Positions 1 to 8,022 of a DNA stretch of 64,000 bases are shown here, piece by piece (position 1 is the first letter of the stretch; every line of letters begins with the position of its first letter). This stretch comes from Guptibacillus algicola. GTDB lineage: Bacteria; Bacillota; Bacilli; Bacillales; Guptibacillaceae. A model generated the notes under the pieces. The model ran no database searches. It saw only the letters and a program-made list of their open reading frames with translations, and had not been told where the DNA came from. The translations under genes were made by a program, and so were the position numbers. The stretch spans positions 62,001-126,000 of the forward strand of contig NZ_JAIVAF010000005.1 in NCBI RefSeq assembly GCF_020171805.1, written 5' to 3'.

Positions 1-580
1 CAAACGAACCTCTCTTTACCGCCTCTTCAGGTAATCGTTTAAAAAGAATTGGGATTAGGGATAGCACGAATAACGTCACAACAAAGAGATAATTCCAAGT
101 CAAGTATTCCGTTATTATACCACCTATAACTGGCCCAAGCCCAAATCCTAGAGAAGATGCCGAAGCGATGAACGCCATCGCCCTTCCTCGTTTCTCAAGA
201 GGAATAAATCTACCAGCAAAGACCATCGACAGTCCTGGAATCGCTGATGCCCCTGTAGCTTGTAAAAGCCTTGCGGTAAGAAGGAGAGCGAAACTTTCAG
301 CAAAGAAACCAAGGATTGAACCGATACCGAATATGACGATTCCCATTATAAGAAGACGTCTTATCGGAAGGTAGTCAGACAATCTTGTATAAGTTATCGT
401 GAACACTGCAAGAATAATGGAGTAGCCAGAAACGATCCACGCCCCGTCAGATGGGCTTAAATCAAATTCATTTAATATGTTAGGAAGCGCGACGTTGAAC
501 ATCGTTGTATTCATCACAACGAGCCAGACAGCTGCGCTTAATATGAGAATAGTACGGAAATAGTTCTTTTCATTCATCAT
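1..580 (-). CDS. MFS drug-efflux-type transporter, C-terminus beyond window
   Basis: The visible N-terminal ~193 residues have the hallmarks of a major facilitator drug/H+ antiporter: a first membrane helix ending in TTMFNVALPNI, a motif-A-like loop after helix 2 (TRLSDYLPIRRLL), helix 4 with LTARLLQATGASAIP, and the helix 5 antiporter motif C (GFGLGPVIGGII). It is clearly related to the MFS gene at 19174-20571 (shared DLSPS segment and the same loop and motif C). The ATG at 580 lies 7 nt after AGGAGG; the adjacent ATG at 577 is also possible. Substrate is not readable from sequence, and the number of helices (12 or 14) cannot be counted because the gene runs off the window. Confidence 0.9.
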   Translation of the reverse strand, partial: MMNEKNYFRTILILSAAVWLVVMNTTMFNVALPNILNEFDLSPSDGAWIVSGYSIILAVFTITYTRLSDYLPIRRLLIMGIVIFGIGSILGFFAESFALLLTARLLQATGASAIPGLSMVFAGRFIPLEKRGRAMAFIASASSLGFGLGPVIGGIITEYLTWNYLFVVTLFVLSLIPILFKRLPEEAVKRGSF

Positions 581-662
581 CGTTAAACCTCCTGATGCTG
601 CTCTATAAAAACAACACCAGCTTATTGTAAACCATTACCCCCGGTTAAGTCCCATTTGACGT

Positions 663-797
663 TTATGATGGGGATGGACCCTTCTTTTTTTGTTCAAATC
701 GTTTTGCGAGTTCTTGTTTCGCTTGGTTATACGTAAGGCCTGAATTTGCATTTAGCTTCTTTACTTCATCAATATCAGTTCCTGATTTCGATTTCAT
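663..797 (-). CDS. Small basic protein, gamma-type SASP-like (44 aa)
   Basis: This 44-residue frame starts at an ATG preceded by AAGGTGGTG. It contains TDIDEVKKLNANSG, which resembles the repeated TDVxxVKxxNAxS unit of gamma-type small acid-soluble spore proteins, followed by a Lys/Glu/Gln-rich helix and a short PSPS end. Low hydrophobicity, small size and amide/lysine richness fit a spore-type protein, but only one unit is present where classical gamma-SASPs carry two or more. Treat the family assignment as tentative; the frame itself has a good start signal and lies alone between an MFS gene and a methyltransferase. Confidence 0.55.
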   Translation of the reverse strand: MKSKSGTDIDEVKKLNANSGLTYNQAKQELAKRFEQKKKGPSPS

Positions 798-907
798 CGT
801 ATTCACCACCTTTTCATTAGCTTTTGAACGTTCTAACCGTTTTATGTAGAGAAATTACAACATGTTATAATGCAAACAGAATCAAAAACTCGAACAGATA
901 GGATGAC

Positions 908-2110
908 ATGATGAGAAACGAAACGCGCGTGCAGATTCAATCAAAGCACAAAAAGAAGTTTCTGAACGGATATCCCCTTATATTTAAAGAAGCACTCGCA
1001 AACCCTGAGAAGTTAAAAGAAGAGGGTGCGATTTTAAATCTCGTAGATAACAACGGAGACTTTATAGGAAAAGGGTATTATGGAAGACAGAATAAAGGAT
1101 ATGGATGGGTCTTGACCCAGGATGCAAATGAATCGATCGATGACGCGTTTTTTACCAAAAGGATTCAACGAGCTCTTACCTATCGAAAAGCTTTCTTTGA
1201 AGATCCGAATACCACTGCTTTTCGTATTGTTAATGGTGAAGGTGATGGACTTGGAGGCATTACCATCGATCGTTTCAATGATTACTACTTGATCAATTGG
1301 TACAGTGAAGGTGCCTATTCATTTAAGAATGAGGTCGTCAATTCATTGAAAACACTGGTGGACTTTAAAGGAATATATGAGAAAAAACGCTTTGACTCTA
1401 AAGGTCAGTATGTCGAAGATGATGACTTCGTAGCTGGGGAACGCGGTGAATTTCCTATCATTGTAAAAGAAAACGGCGTGAATTTTGCTGTTTATCTTAA
1501 TGAAGGCGCTATGGTAGGCGTATTCCTAGACCAGCGCCCCGTGAGAAAAATGATCCGTGATAAATACGCGGAAGGTAAGAGCGTATTGAATACGTTCTCC
1601 TACACGGGTGCGTTTTCTGTTTTCGCTGCATTAGGTGGGGCAGTTCACACAACAAGTGTTGATCTTGCGAATCGGAGCTTAAATAAAACAATCGAACAGT
1701 TTAGTGTGAATGGAATCGACTATGAAGCGCAGAATATTTTAGTGATGGATGTCTTCAAGTATTTTAAGTACGCTCTGAAAAAGAACCTTACGTTCGATAT
1801 GGTAATCCTTGATCCACCTAGCTTTGCACGTTCCAAGAAACACACATTTAGTGCTGCTAAAGATTATAAGAATCTCTTGAAAGAGGCGATTGCCATAACA
1901 GAGGACACTGGAATCATTGTTGCCTCAACCAATTATAGTGGCTATGATATGAAGAAGTTCAAAGGGTTTGTTGATCAAGCATTCAAAGAGAGTGGAGGAA
2001 AGTATAGATTACGTGAAGAATACACGTTACCAGAAGATTTCCGTACCACAAAAGAGTTCAGAGAAGGAAATTATTTAAAAGTAGTTTTTATCGAGAAGAT
2101 AAAAGGTTAA
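908..2110 (+). CDS. Class I SAM-dependent 23S rRNA methyltransferase, RlmI/YwbD type
   Basis: A 400-residue protein with the RlmI architecture: an N-terminal PUA-like RNA-binding domain (about residues 5-75), a central linking domain, and a Rossmann methyltransferase domain. The SAM-binding strand-loop VLNTFSYTGAFSVFAALGG starts near residue 225 and the catalytic/target-base motif DPPSFARSKK near residue 300. This family methylates C5 of a cytosine in 23S rRNA in E. coli; the Bacillus relative is YwbD, so the exact target here is inferred. The start could be ATG 908 or 911; only a weak AGGATG precedes. The gene is monocistronic and ends at a hairpin terminator. Confidence 0.9.
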   Translation: MMRNETRVQIQSKHKKKFLNGYPLIFKEALANPEKLKEEGAILNLVDNNGDFIGKGYYGRQNKGYGWVLTQDANESIDDAFFTKRIQRALTYRKAFFEDPNTTAFRIVNGEGDGLGGITIDRFNDYYLINWYSEGAYSFKNEVVNSLKTLVDFKGIYEKKRFDSKGQYVEDDDFVAGERGEFPIIVKENGVNFAVYLNEGAMVGVFLDQRPVRKMIRDKYAEGKSVLNTFSYTGAFSVFAALGGAVHTTSVDLANRSLNKTIEQFSVNGIDYEAQNILVMDVFKYFKYALKKNLTFDMVILDPPSFARSKKHTFSAAKDYKNLLKEAIAITEDTGIIVASTNYSGYDMKKFKGFVDQAFKESGGKYRLREEYTLPEDFRTTKEFREGNYLKVVFIEKIKG

Positions 2111-2129
2111 GACTAAATAGACCATTTAA

Positions 2130-2162
2130 AACCCCGCATCCATCGATGTGGGGCTTTTCTAT
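2130..2162 (+). terminator. Terminator between rRNA methyltransferase and rpiR-type gene
   Basis: CCCCGCAT and ATGTGGGG form a stem around CCATCG, flanked by an A-run on the left and CTTTTC on the right, so it can serve both convergent genes. Confidence 0.85.
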
Positions 2163-3019
2163 TAAAGCCTTTTTGAGGAGATTGCTTCACGCATCCGCTG
2201 AAGCGAGTCCTTCGCTTCTTCTTTTCTTGCGATCATCACATTCACATAAAGAGCGTCGACGAGACTTAATTGAGCGATTCTAGATGCGAATGCTTCAGAG
2301 CGAAATTCTGTTTCTTGTGAAACAGTGTATAACGAAATATCTGCTTTTTTACTTAACGGGGAGGTAGCAAGGTTTGTAATTGCAATCGTGGTAGCACCAC
2401 TTTCTTTTGCGATGTCAGCTACTCGTATGATGTCTTTGTTTGTTCCTGAGTGAGAGATGAGAATAGCTAAATCCCGATTCGTTAGCTGAGAAGCGCTCAT
2501 AATTTGCAGGTGCGCATCACTATAAGCCGCCGTTCGTAGTCCTGTTCGAATAAACTTATGCTGTGCATCCATCGCGATGATCCCCGACCCGCCGTTCCCG
2601 TAAAACTCGATTCGGTCAGCGGTCAAAAGCGCTTCTACAGCTTTCTCAATACTCGTACTCTCTAGAATGTGACGCGTATCCTCAAGCGTTCTAATATTAG
2701 AGCGCAGAACTTTTTCAGCTACAACTTTTCGCGAGTCAGATTCTGAAATCGTTTCGTGGATATCTTGAATCGGGTTCACGATTTCTGCAGCAAGTGCAAT
2801 CTTCATCGCTTGAAATCCTTTGAAGCCAATTCTCTTACAAAAACGAAAAACGGTTGCATCTGCTACACCTAAGTCCTCCGCAACCTGGTTTATTGTACTA
2901 TGGATGATCTTGTTCGAATGATTGATTATGTAATCCGCTACTTGACGCTCTTTTTCACTAAACTGAGAATATGAAGAGCGAATTCTAGGAAGACAGTGAC
3001 GGGTTTCAGTGCTAGACAT
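2162..3019 (-). CDS. RpiR/MurR-family transcriptional regulator, probable gluconate regulator
   Basis: A 285-residue regulator with an N-terminal RpiR helix-turn-helix domain (about residues 10-80, including QVAEDLGVADATVFRFCKRI) and a C-terminal SIS sugar-phosphate-binding domain (FYGNGGSGIIAMDAQHKF, then ISHSGTNKDIIRVADIA). Such proteins sense phosphosugars. It is divergent from gntP-gntK, so gluconate or 6-phosphogluconate is the inferred effector; B. subtilis uses a GntR-family protein for this job. Start choice: AGGAGA is directly next to the ATG at 3025 and 7 nt from the ATG at 3019, so 3019 is preferred. Confidence 0.88.
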   Translation of the reverse strand: MSSTETRHCLPRIRSSYSQFSEKERQVADYIINHSNKIIHSTINQVAEDLGVADATVFRFCKRIGFKGFQAMKIALAAEIVNPIQDIHETISESDSRKVVAEKVLRSNIRTLEDTRHILESTSIEKAVEALLTADRIEFYGNGGSGIIAMDAQHKFIRTGLRTAAYSDAHLQIMSASQLTNRDLAILISHSGTNKDIIRVADIAKESGATTIAITNLATSPLSKKADISLYTVSQETEFRSEAFASRIAQLSLVDALYVNVMIARKEEAKDSLQRMREAISSKRL

Positions 3020-3091
3020 TAACATTCTCCTCTCACTTTTACTCTGTTCTTCTTATTGTAACCGATTACAAAACTTATGAAAATAGATTTC

Positions 3092-3106
3092 TTGGAAGCG
3101 GTTGCA
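3092..3106 (+). promoter_or_regulatory. cre-like CcpA site on the gntP promoter
   Basis: TTGGAAGCGGTTGCA matches the cre consensus WTGNAARCGNWWWCA with one mismatch and overlaps the candidate -35 of gntP, the position expected for catabolite repression. Confidence 0.65.
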
Positions 3107-3129
3107 ATAAAAAATATTTATTGTATAAT
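3102..3129 (+). promoter_or_regulatory. SigA-type promoter for gntP-gntK
   Basis: TTGCAA at 3102-3107 and a perfect TATAAT at 3124-3129 are separated by 16 nt; the -35 overlaps the cre-like site. Confidence 0.6.
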
Positions 3130-3209
3130 TCGTTTGTAGGAAATATTTTTTCCTGAACAGTTATGATTCTTTACATATAGTCACTTGGACATCGAAAATC
3201 AGCGCAATT

Positions 3210-3224
3210 ATGTAAGCGGTTCCT
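3210..3224 (+). promoter_or_regulatory. Second cre-like box in the gntP leader
   Basis: ATGTAAGCGGTTCCT differs from WTGNAARCGNWWWCA mainly in the last base. It lies in the 5' untranslated region, where a bound CcpA could act as a roadblock. Weaker than the upstream site. Confidence 0.4.
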
Positions 3225-3294
3225 TATCTAACCACCATTTATAGTTGAATTCATCGAAGAGGTTAGTACATATGAAAATGAAGGAGGAAACAAC

Positions 3295-4647
3295 ATGTCA
3301 GGTAATATGTTAATTTTGTTAGCGGTTCTAGCTATTTTTGTACTTTTATTTCTAGTTATTAAAACGAAATTACATGCGTTTGTATCGCTCTTATTAGTGA
3401 GTTTACTAGTAGGAATTGCGGCAGGAATGCCGTTAGAAGGCGTCATCGAGTCGGTCAAGAACGGAATGGGTGGAACGCTTGGATTCGTCGCTGTCGTCGT
3501 TGGTTTGGGTGCGATGTTTGGTCAGATGCTAGAAGTATCCGGTGGTGCTGAACGACTTGCACAAACGCTCATTAAGAAGTTCGGAGAAGAACGAGCGCAG
3601 TGGGCACTGGGGTTAACAGGTTTTATCGTAGCCATTCCTGTTTTCTTTGATGTTGGTTTTATTATCCTTGTTCCACTTGTATATAGTCTTGCAAAGAAAA
3701 CTGGGAAGTCCTTGCTGCATTACGCAATTCCACTTTTAGCTGGACTAGCAGTAACACACAGCTTTATCCCGCCGACCCCAGGTCCGATCGCAGTTGCTGA
3801 TTTAATTGGTGCGGATCTTGGTTGGGTTATTCTCTTTGGGGTCCTAGCGGGTATTCCATCAATGGTTATCGCTGGTCCACTATTTGGACGTTATATCGGT
3901 AAGAAAATTCATGCAACAGTTCCTGATTACATGGAAATTAAAGAGAAAGAGTATGATAAAGAGCTTCCTGGTTTTTGGCTCGTTACTAGTTTGATATCGA
4001 TTCCACTAGTATTGATCTTAGCAAACACGCTATCTGATCTACTTATTAAGGATGGAAGTTCACTCGTTCCTGTACGTTCTTTCCTAACGTTCATGGGGCA
4101 TCCTTTCGTGGCGTTAACGATTGCAACGATTCTAGCATTTATTCTACTTGGTACATTGCGCGGCTATACGAAAGAAGATGTACAGGGTATTGCGAACAAA
4201 GCTCTTGAGCCAGCTGGTATCATTATTCTTGTAACAGGTGCTGGTGGGGTTTTCAAACAAGTCTTAATCGATTCAGGTGTAGGACAAGTTCTAGGTGAGA
4301 AGATGGCTTCATCACCTTTGCCTCCTATTCTATTAGCTTTCTTAATTGCTGCAGCTGTTCGGGTTGCACAAGGTTCTGCAACGGTTTCGATGGTAACCGC
4401 AGCAGGGCTTATGTCTCCACTCATTACGAGCATGGATATGCAGGGACCAGTACTTGGAATGATGGTAATTGCCATTGCAGCAGGTGCAACTGTGCTATCT
4501 CACGTGAACGACTCTGGCTTCTGGCTAGTAAACCGATTCTTAGGGTTGAATGAAAAAGACACGCTAAAGTCGTGGACTGTCATGGAAACCTTGATCGGTC
4601 TTGTTGGGTTCGCTGTTGTCTTTGTTTGTAGTTTCTTTATTGGATAG
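3295..4647 (+). CDS. gntP: Gluconate:H+ symporter, GntP family
   Basis: A 450-residue integral membrane permease of the GntP family, with about 12-14 hydrophobic segments over the whole length. Diagnostic stretches are VGLGAMFGQMLEVSGGAERLA, the helix IPVFFDVGFIILVPL, and HSFIPPTPGPIAVADLIGADLG, all conserved in gluconate permeases. It imports gluconate with protons for phosphorylation by the kinase encoded next. The ATG follows a strong GGAGGAAACAAC. The promoter carries cre-like boxes and the divergent gene is an RpiR-type regulator, so induction by substrate and catabolite repression are both likely. Related permeases for other sugar acids exist; the neighbouring kinase supports gluconate. 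Confidence 0.93.
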   Translation: MSGNMLILLAVLAIFVLLFLVIKTKLHAFVSLLLVSLLVGIAAGMPLEGVIESVKNGMGGTLGFVAVVVGLGAMFGQMLEVSGGAERLAQTLIKKFGEERAQWALGLTGFIVAIPVFFDVGFIILVPLVYSLAKKTGKSLLHYAIPLLAGLAVTHSFIPPTPGPIAVADLIGADLGWVILFGVLAGIPSMVIAGPLFGRYIGKKIHATVPDYMEIKEKEYDKELPGFWLVTSLISIPLVLILANTLSDLLIKDGSSLVPVRSFLTFMGHPFVALTIATILAFILLGTLRGYTKEDVQGIANKALEPAGIIILVTGAGGVFKQVLIDSGVGQVLGEKMASSPLPPILLAFLIAAAVRVAQGSATVSMVTAAGLMSPLITSMDMQGPVLGMMVIAIAAGATVLSHVNDSGFWLVNRFLGLNEKDTLKSWTVMETLIGLVGFAVVFVCSFFIG

Positions 4648-4652
4648 TGTTG

Positions 4653-4682
4653 GATGCGAGCATCGTAATGCTCGCATTTTGT
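4653..4682 (+). terminator. Strong hairpin between gntP and gntK
   Basis: A 10-bp perfect stem ATGCGAGCAT/ATGCTCGCAT with loop CGTA and a short TTTTGTT tail sits 6 nt after the gntP stop and about 30 nt before the kinase start. It looks like a leaky terminator or an mRNA 3'-end stabiliser that would lower kinase relative to permease. Confidence 0.7.
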
Positions 4683-4711
4683 TATTATACTGAATGCAGG
4701 AGGAGATTACT

Positions 4712-6256
4712 TTGAAAGAGACATATATGATTGGTGTCGATATTGGTACAACGAGTACGAAAGCGGTGTTGTTTAACGAGAGTGGGCATCCCGTTACAAA
4801 GCATAATGTTGAATATCCACTTTTAACTCCAACTCCGGGTACAGCAGAACAAGACCCTGAAGAGATTCTTCTTGCTGTGGTGAAATCCATCCGAGAAGTG
4901 TTAACTGAGCAGCATCTTTCTTCAGAAAATATATCGTTTGTTTCCTTTAGTTCTGCTATGCATAGTTTGATCGCTGTAGATTCAGAGGGGAAACCGATAA
5001 CAAACTGTATCACATGGGCAGACAACAGAAGTGCAAAGTGGGCTCGGAAGATCAAGTCAGAAATGAATGGTCACGAGATTTACATGCGTACAGGTACGCC
5101 AATCCATCCGATGTCCCCTTTATCAAAATTATTATGGATGAAGAACGAGAAAGAGGATGTATTTTCGAAAGCAAGTAAATTCATCTCAATCAAAGAATAC
5201 GTCTTCTATCGCTTTTTCCATAAATACGTTATCGATTATTCGATTGCTTCTGCGACGGGGTTATTTAACCTTGAGAAGCTTGATTGGGATGAGGAGGCGC
5301 TAGAAGTCGCAGGTGTTACAAAAGATGAGCTATCGATACCTGTTTCAACGACTACGATCTTGGACGGTTTGAAAGAGCCATATATCGAAGAAACTGGACT
5401 TAGCGAGTCGACTAAATTTGTAGTCGGAGCAAGCGATGGTGTTTTATCGAATTTGGGTGTGAATGCAATCGATCCAGGCGTTGTAGCCGTAACGATTGGA
5501 ACGAGCGGAGCCATCCGCGCCGTAACGGATCGTCCTGTGACAGACCCCCACGGACGAATCTTTTGCTACGCTCTTACTGAAAACAAATGGGTGATTGGCG
5601 GACCAGTCAATAATGGTGGCATAACGTTCCGATGGGTTAGAGATCAGTTTGCAGCCTCTGAAATGGAAACAGCAAAGCGTCTCGGTATCGACACGTATGA
5701 AATCTTGACTAGAATTGCAGAACAAGTGCGACCAGGCTCAGATGGATTGATTTTTCATCCGTACCTTGCTGGAGAACGTGCGCCATTGTGGAATTCAGAT
5801 GCGAGAGGAAGTTTCTTCGGTCTAGCGATGCATCATAAAAAAGAACATATGATTCGTGCAGTTTTGGAAGGTGTTATATTCAACCTCTATAGTGTGCTAG
5901 AGGCACTTAAGGAACTTATCGGTGAACCGAAACAAATCAAAGCAACTGGTGGTTTTTCAAGGTCAGCTCTGTGGCGTCAAATGATGGCAGATATTTTTAA
6001 TGAGGAAGTAATTGTTCCTGAAAGCTATGAAAGCTCATGTCTCGGTGCCATTGTTCTAGGAATGGAAGCTCTAGGTGATATCGATTCATATAGTATCGTA
6101 TCAAACCTTGTTGGCAGTACGTACTCTCACCAGCCTGAAGCAGAAAGTGTGAAACTATATTCAGAGTTACTACCGATCTATATGAGTATTTCTCAGAAGT
6201 TGACGGAGGAATATAAAGCTATTTCAGCATTTCAGACGAATGTATTAGGAAAGTAA
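4712..6256 (+). CDS. gntK: Gluconokinase, FGGY family
   Basis: A 514-residue sugar kinase with the two actin-like FGGY domains: the N-terminal phosphate-binding IGVDIGTTSTKAVLF, a central GASDGVLSNLG segment, VTIGTSGAIRA, and the C-terminal FGGY signature region ATGGFSRSALWRQMMADIF. It converts gluconate and ATP to 6-phosphogluconate, feeding the pentose phosphate pathway. Start is TTG at 4712, about 7 nt after AGGAGGAG; an in-frame ATG at 4694 lies upstream of that ribosome site and is rejected. It follows gntP in the same operon. No 6-phosphogluconate dehydrogenase gene is adjacent, unlike the B. subtilis gnt operon. Confidence 0.92.
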   Translation: MKETYMIGVDIGTTSTKAVLFNESGHPVTKHNVEYPLLTPTPGTAEQDPEEILLAVVKSIREVLTEQHLSSENISFVSFSSAMHSLIAVDSEGKPITNCITWADNRSAKWARKIKSEMNGHEIYMRTGTPIHPMSPLSKLLWMKNEKEDVFSKASKFISIKEYVFYRFFHKYVIDYSIASATGLFNLEKLDWDEEALEVAGVTKDELSIPVSTTTILDGLKEPYIEETGLSESTKFVVGASDGVLSNLGVNAIDPGVVAVTIGTSGAIRAVTDRPVTDPHGRIFCYALTENKWVIGGPVNNGGITFRWVRDQFAASEMETAKRLGIDTYEILTRIAEQVRPGSDGLIFHPYLAGERAPLWNSDARGSFFGLAMHHKKEHMIRAVLEGVIFNLYSVLEALKELIGEPKQIKATGGFSRSALWRQMMADIFNEEVIVPESYESSCLGAIVLGMEALGDIDSYSIVSNLVGSTYSHQPEAESVKLYSELLPIYMSISQKLTEEYKAISAFQTNVLGK

Positions 6257-6260
6257 ACAA

Positions 6261-6295
6261 AAAGGACAGCTCCGCTCTGGAGCTGTCCTTTTGTT
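6261..6295 (+). terminator. Bidirectional terminator after gntK
   Basis: AAAGGACAGCTCC pairs with GGAGCTGTCCTTT around GCTCT, with A-run and T-run on the two sides; it separates the convergent gntK and CarD-type genes. Confidence 0.9.
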
Positions 6296-6302
6296 ATATT
6301 AC

Positions 6303-6791
6303 CTATTGATAGATCGCTTCATTCAGCATCGTCGTAGCCTGATCGATCTCTACATCTTTTGTTAGTACAATTTCACTTATGAGAAACTGCTGGGCATTTT
6401 CAAGCAGCTTTTTGTCGTCTGTTCCTAGTGGTCTTTTCTTGTTGAGGGTAACCAGTTCTCGAATGACCTCTACGTGGTTGCGGATATCCCCGGTTTTCAG
6501 CTTATTCATGTTATCGCGATATCGCTGGTTTCTGTTTGCATTCGGTTCTTCATCAAACTCAGCGTCATGATGAAAGGTGGTTAGAATATCATCCATTTTA
6601 TTGGAATCCAAAACTTCACGGATATTCAAGTTCTCCATTTTGCCTTTTGGTATCATCACCTGGATATCACGAAATGCAATATGAAGAATATAATAGAGCT
6701 GTGTTTCGCCCAGAATTTCTTTCTCTTCGATAGCTTCAATTACACCTGCACCGTACATGGGATAAAAAACTTTGTCGCCTACCTCAAACAA
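6303..6791 (-). CDS. CarD/CdnL-type RNA polymerase-binding regulator
   Basis: A 162-residue protein of the CarD_CdnL_TRCF family (Bacillus relative YdeB). The N-terminal ~60 residues form the Tudor-like RNA polymerase beta-subunit interaction domain (FEVGDKVFYPMYGAGVIEAIEEKEI, split here only for naming), followed by a helical C-terminal DNA-contacting domain. Family members stabilise open complexes at ribosomal and growth-related promoters. Start is a TTG at 6791 placed 5 nt after GGAGGTG; no in-frame ATG fits. It is a single gene facing gntK across a shared terminator. Confidence 0.88.
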   Translation of the reverse strand: MFEVGDKVFYPMYGAGVIEAIEEKEILGETQLYYILHIAFRDIQVMIPKGKMENLNIREVLDSNKMDDILTTFHHDAEFDEEPNANRNQRYRDNMNKLKTGDIRNHVEVIRELVTLNKKRPLGTDDKKLLENAQQFLISEIVLTKDVEIDQATTMLNEAIYQ

Positions 6792-6966
6792 GCGCCCACC
6801 TCCAAAATAATTAATTATAGCACAACTACTATTATATCATAAATAGAAAATGTACACTAATTTTAATTTATTTTAAATTCGTTACCTAATAATTTGATAG
6901 CCTGTTATAATCTCTTATACAATTAATAAAAGCGTTGTCATTTCGTATAAATAGGAGGCTATCATA

Positions 6967-7935
6967 TTGAATCTTGGTATTCTTAGTTTTTGGCACGTTC
7001 ACGCAAAAGATTATGCTAGAGAGGCCGAAGAACATCCTGAAACGACCATAACTGCAATTTGGGATGAGGATGAAGAACGAGGAAGAAAAGAAGCTGGTAA
7101 GTCGGGAGCAGAATACATAGGTAGTCTCGATGAACTACTTGCTAACGATTCGATCGATGGGGTGGTCGTGACTTGCCCTACGAATATGCACAAAGAGATT
7201 ATGATAAAAGCCGCCGAAGCAGGAAAACACATTTTCACCGAAAAAGTTCTAGCAGCAACAGAAAAGGAAGCCTTAGCGATCATCGATTCGGTGAAACGTG
7301 AGGGTGTAAAGCTATTTGTGTCGTTACCAAGGGTGTATGATGGTTACACCTTAGCTATACAAAACATCATCGATACAGGGGAAATTGGGGAAATCACACA
7401 GTCTAGAGTTCGACTTGCCCATGACGGTGCTACCGCAGGTTGGTTACCTCATCATTTCTATAATAAAGAAGCATGCAAGGGAGGAGCTCTAATTGACTTA
7501 GGGTGCCATCCAGTCTATTTAACAAGGCTGTTTCAAGGAATGCCAAAAAGCGTCTCAGCACAATTTGGGTATGTGACGGAAAAGCCTGTTGAAGATCAGG
7601 CGGTAGTCACATTTCACTACTCAGGGGGCTCATATGGCATCGTTGAAACTGGTTTTGTGAACCCGCATTCTCCTTTTACTATTGAATTACATGGCACGAA
7701 GGGTTCTGTTCTGTATGGGATGCCTGATGATGTCATCCTATTGAATAAAGGAGAAGGATTCGAACGAGTTACGATTCCAACTGATCAACCATCTCCGTTC
7801 AGTCAGTGGGTCGATCATGTTCAACATAATAAAGATACCGATGAAAACATTGCACTCGCACTCGATTTAACCGTTCTGATGGAAGCGTCCTATCGATCAG
7901 AACAGGAAGAGTCTGAGGTAACGATTATCTCGTAG
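6967..7935 (+). CDS. Gfo/Idh/MocA-family NAD(P)-dependent oxidoreductase
   Basis: A 322-residue protein with an N-terminal Rossmann fold and C-terminal alpha/beta substrate domain of the Gfo/Idh/MocA type. Typical elements are the dinucleotide-binding first strand NLGILSFWHVHAKDY (a divergent glycine pattern), VVTCPTNMHKEIMIKAAEAGKHIFTEKVLA with the EK pair found in the family, and GGALIDLGCHPVYLTRLF with the catalytic-region DxGxH arrangement. These enzymes oxidise sugars, inositols or related alcohols; the substrate here cannot be told. Start is TTG at 6967 after AGGAGGCTATCATA. It is a lone gene ending at a terminator. Confidence 0.85.
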   Translation: MNLGILSFWHVHAKDYAREAEEHPETTITAIWDEDEERGRKEAGKSGAEYIGSLDELLANDSIDGVVVTCPTNMHKEIMIKAAEAGKHIFTEKVLAATEKEALAIIDSVKREGVKLFVSLPRVYDGYTLAIQNIIDTGEIGEITQSRVRLAHDGATAGWLPHHFYNKEACKGGALIDLGCHPVYLTRLFQGMPKSVSAQFGYVTEKPVEDQAVVTFHYSGGSYGIVETGFVNPHSPFTIELHGTKGSVLYGMPDDVILLNKGEGFERVTIPTDQPSPFSQWVDHVQHNKDTDENIALALDLTVLMEASYRSEQEESEVTIIS

Positions 7936-7964
7936 CTTTAATTAAATGATAAATGAAGAATAGT

Positions 7965-7997
7965 AGAACCCGCCCATTATCTGGACGGGTTCTTTTT
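7965..7997 (+). terminator. Terminator after the Gfo/Idh/MocA gene
   Basis: AGAACCCG and CGGGTTCT form a stem followed by TTTTTGGG. Confidence 0.85.
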
Positions 7998-8022
7998 GGG
8001 TTTATATTTCTCTTATCGTAAT

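Noticed and set aside
4564-5055. A 163-codon open frame on the - strand over gntP/gntK
   Set aside because: Shadow of the gluconokinase frame; spans an intergenic terminator and has no homology or start signal.
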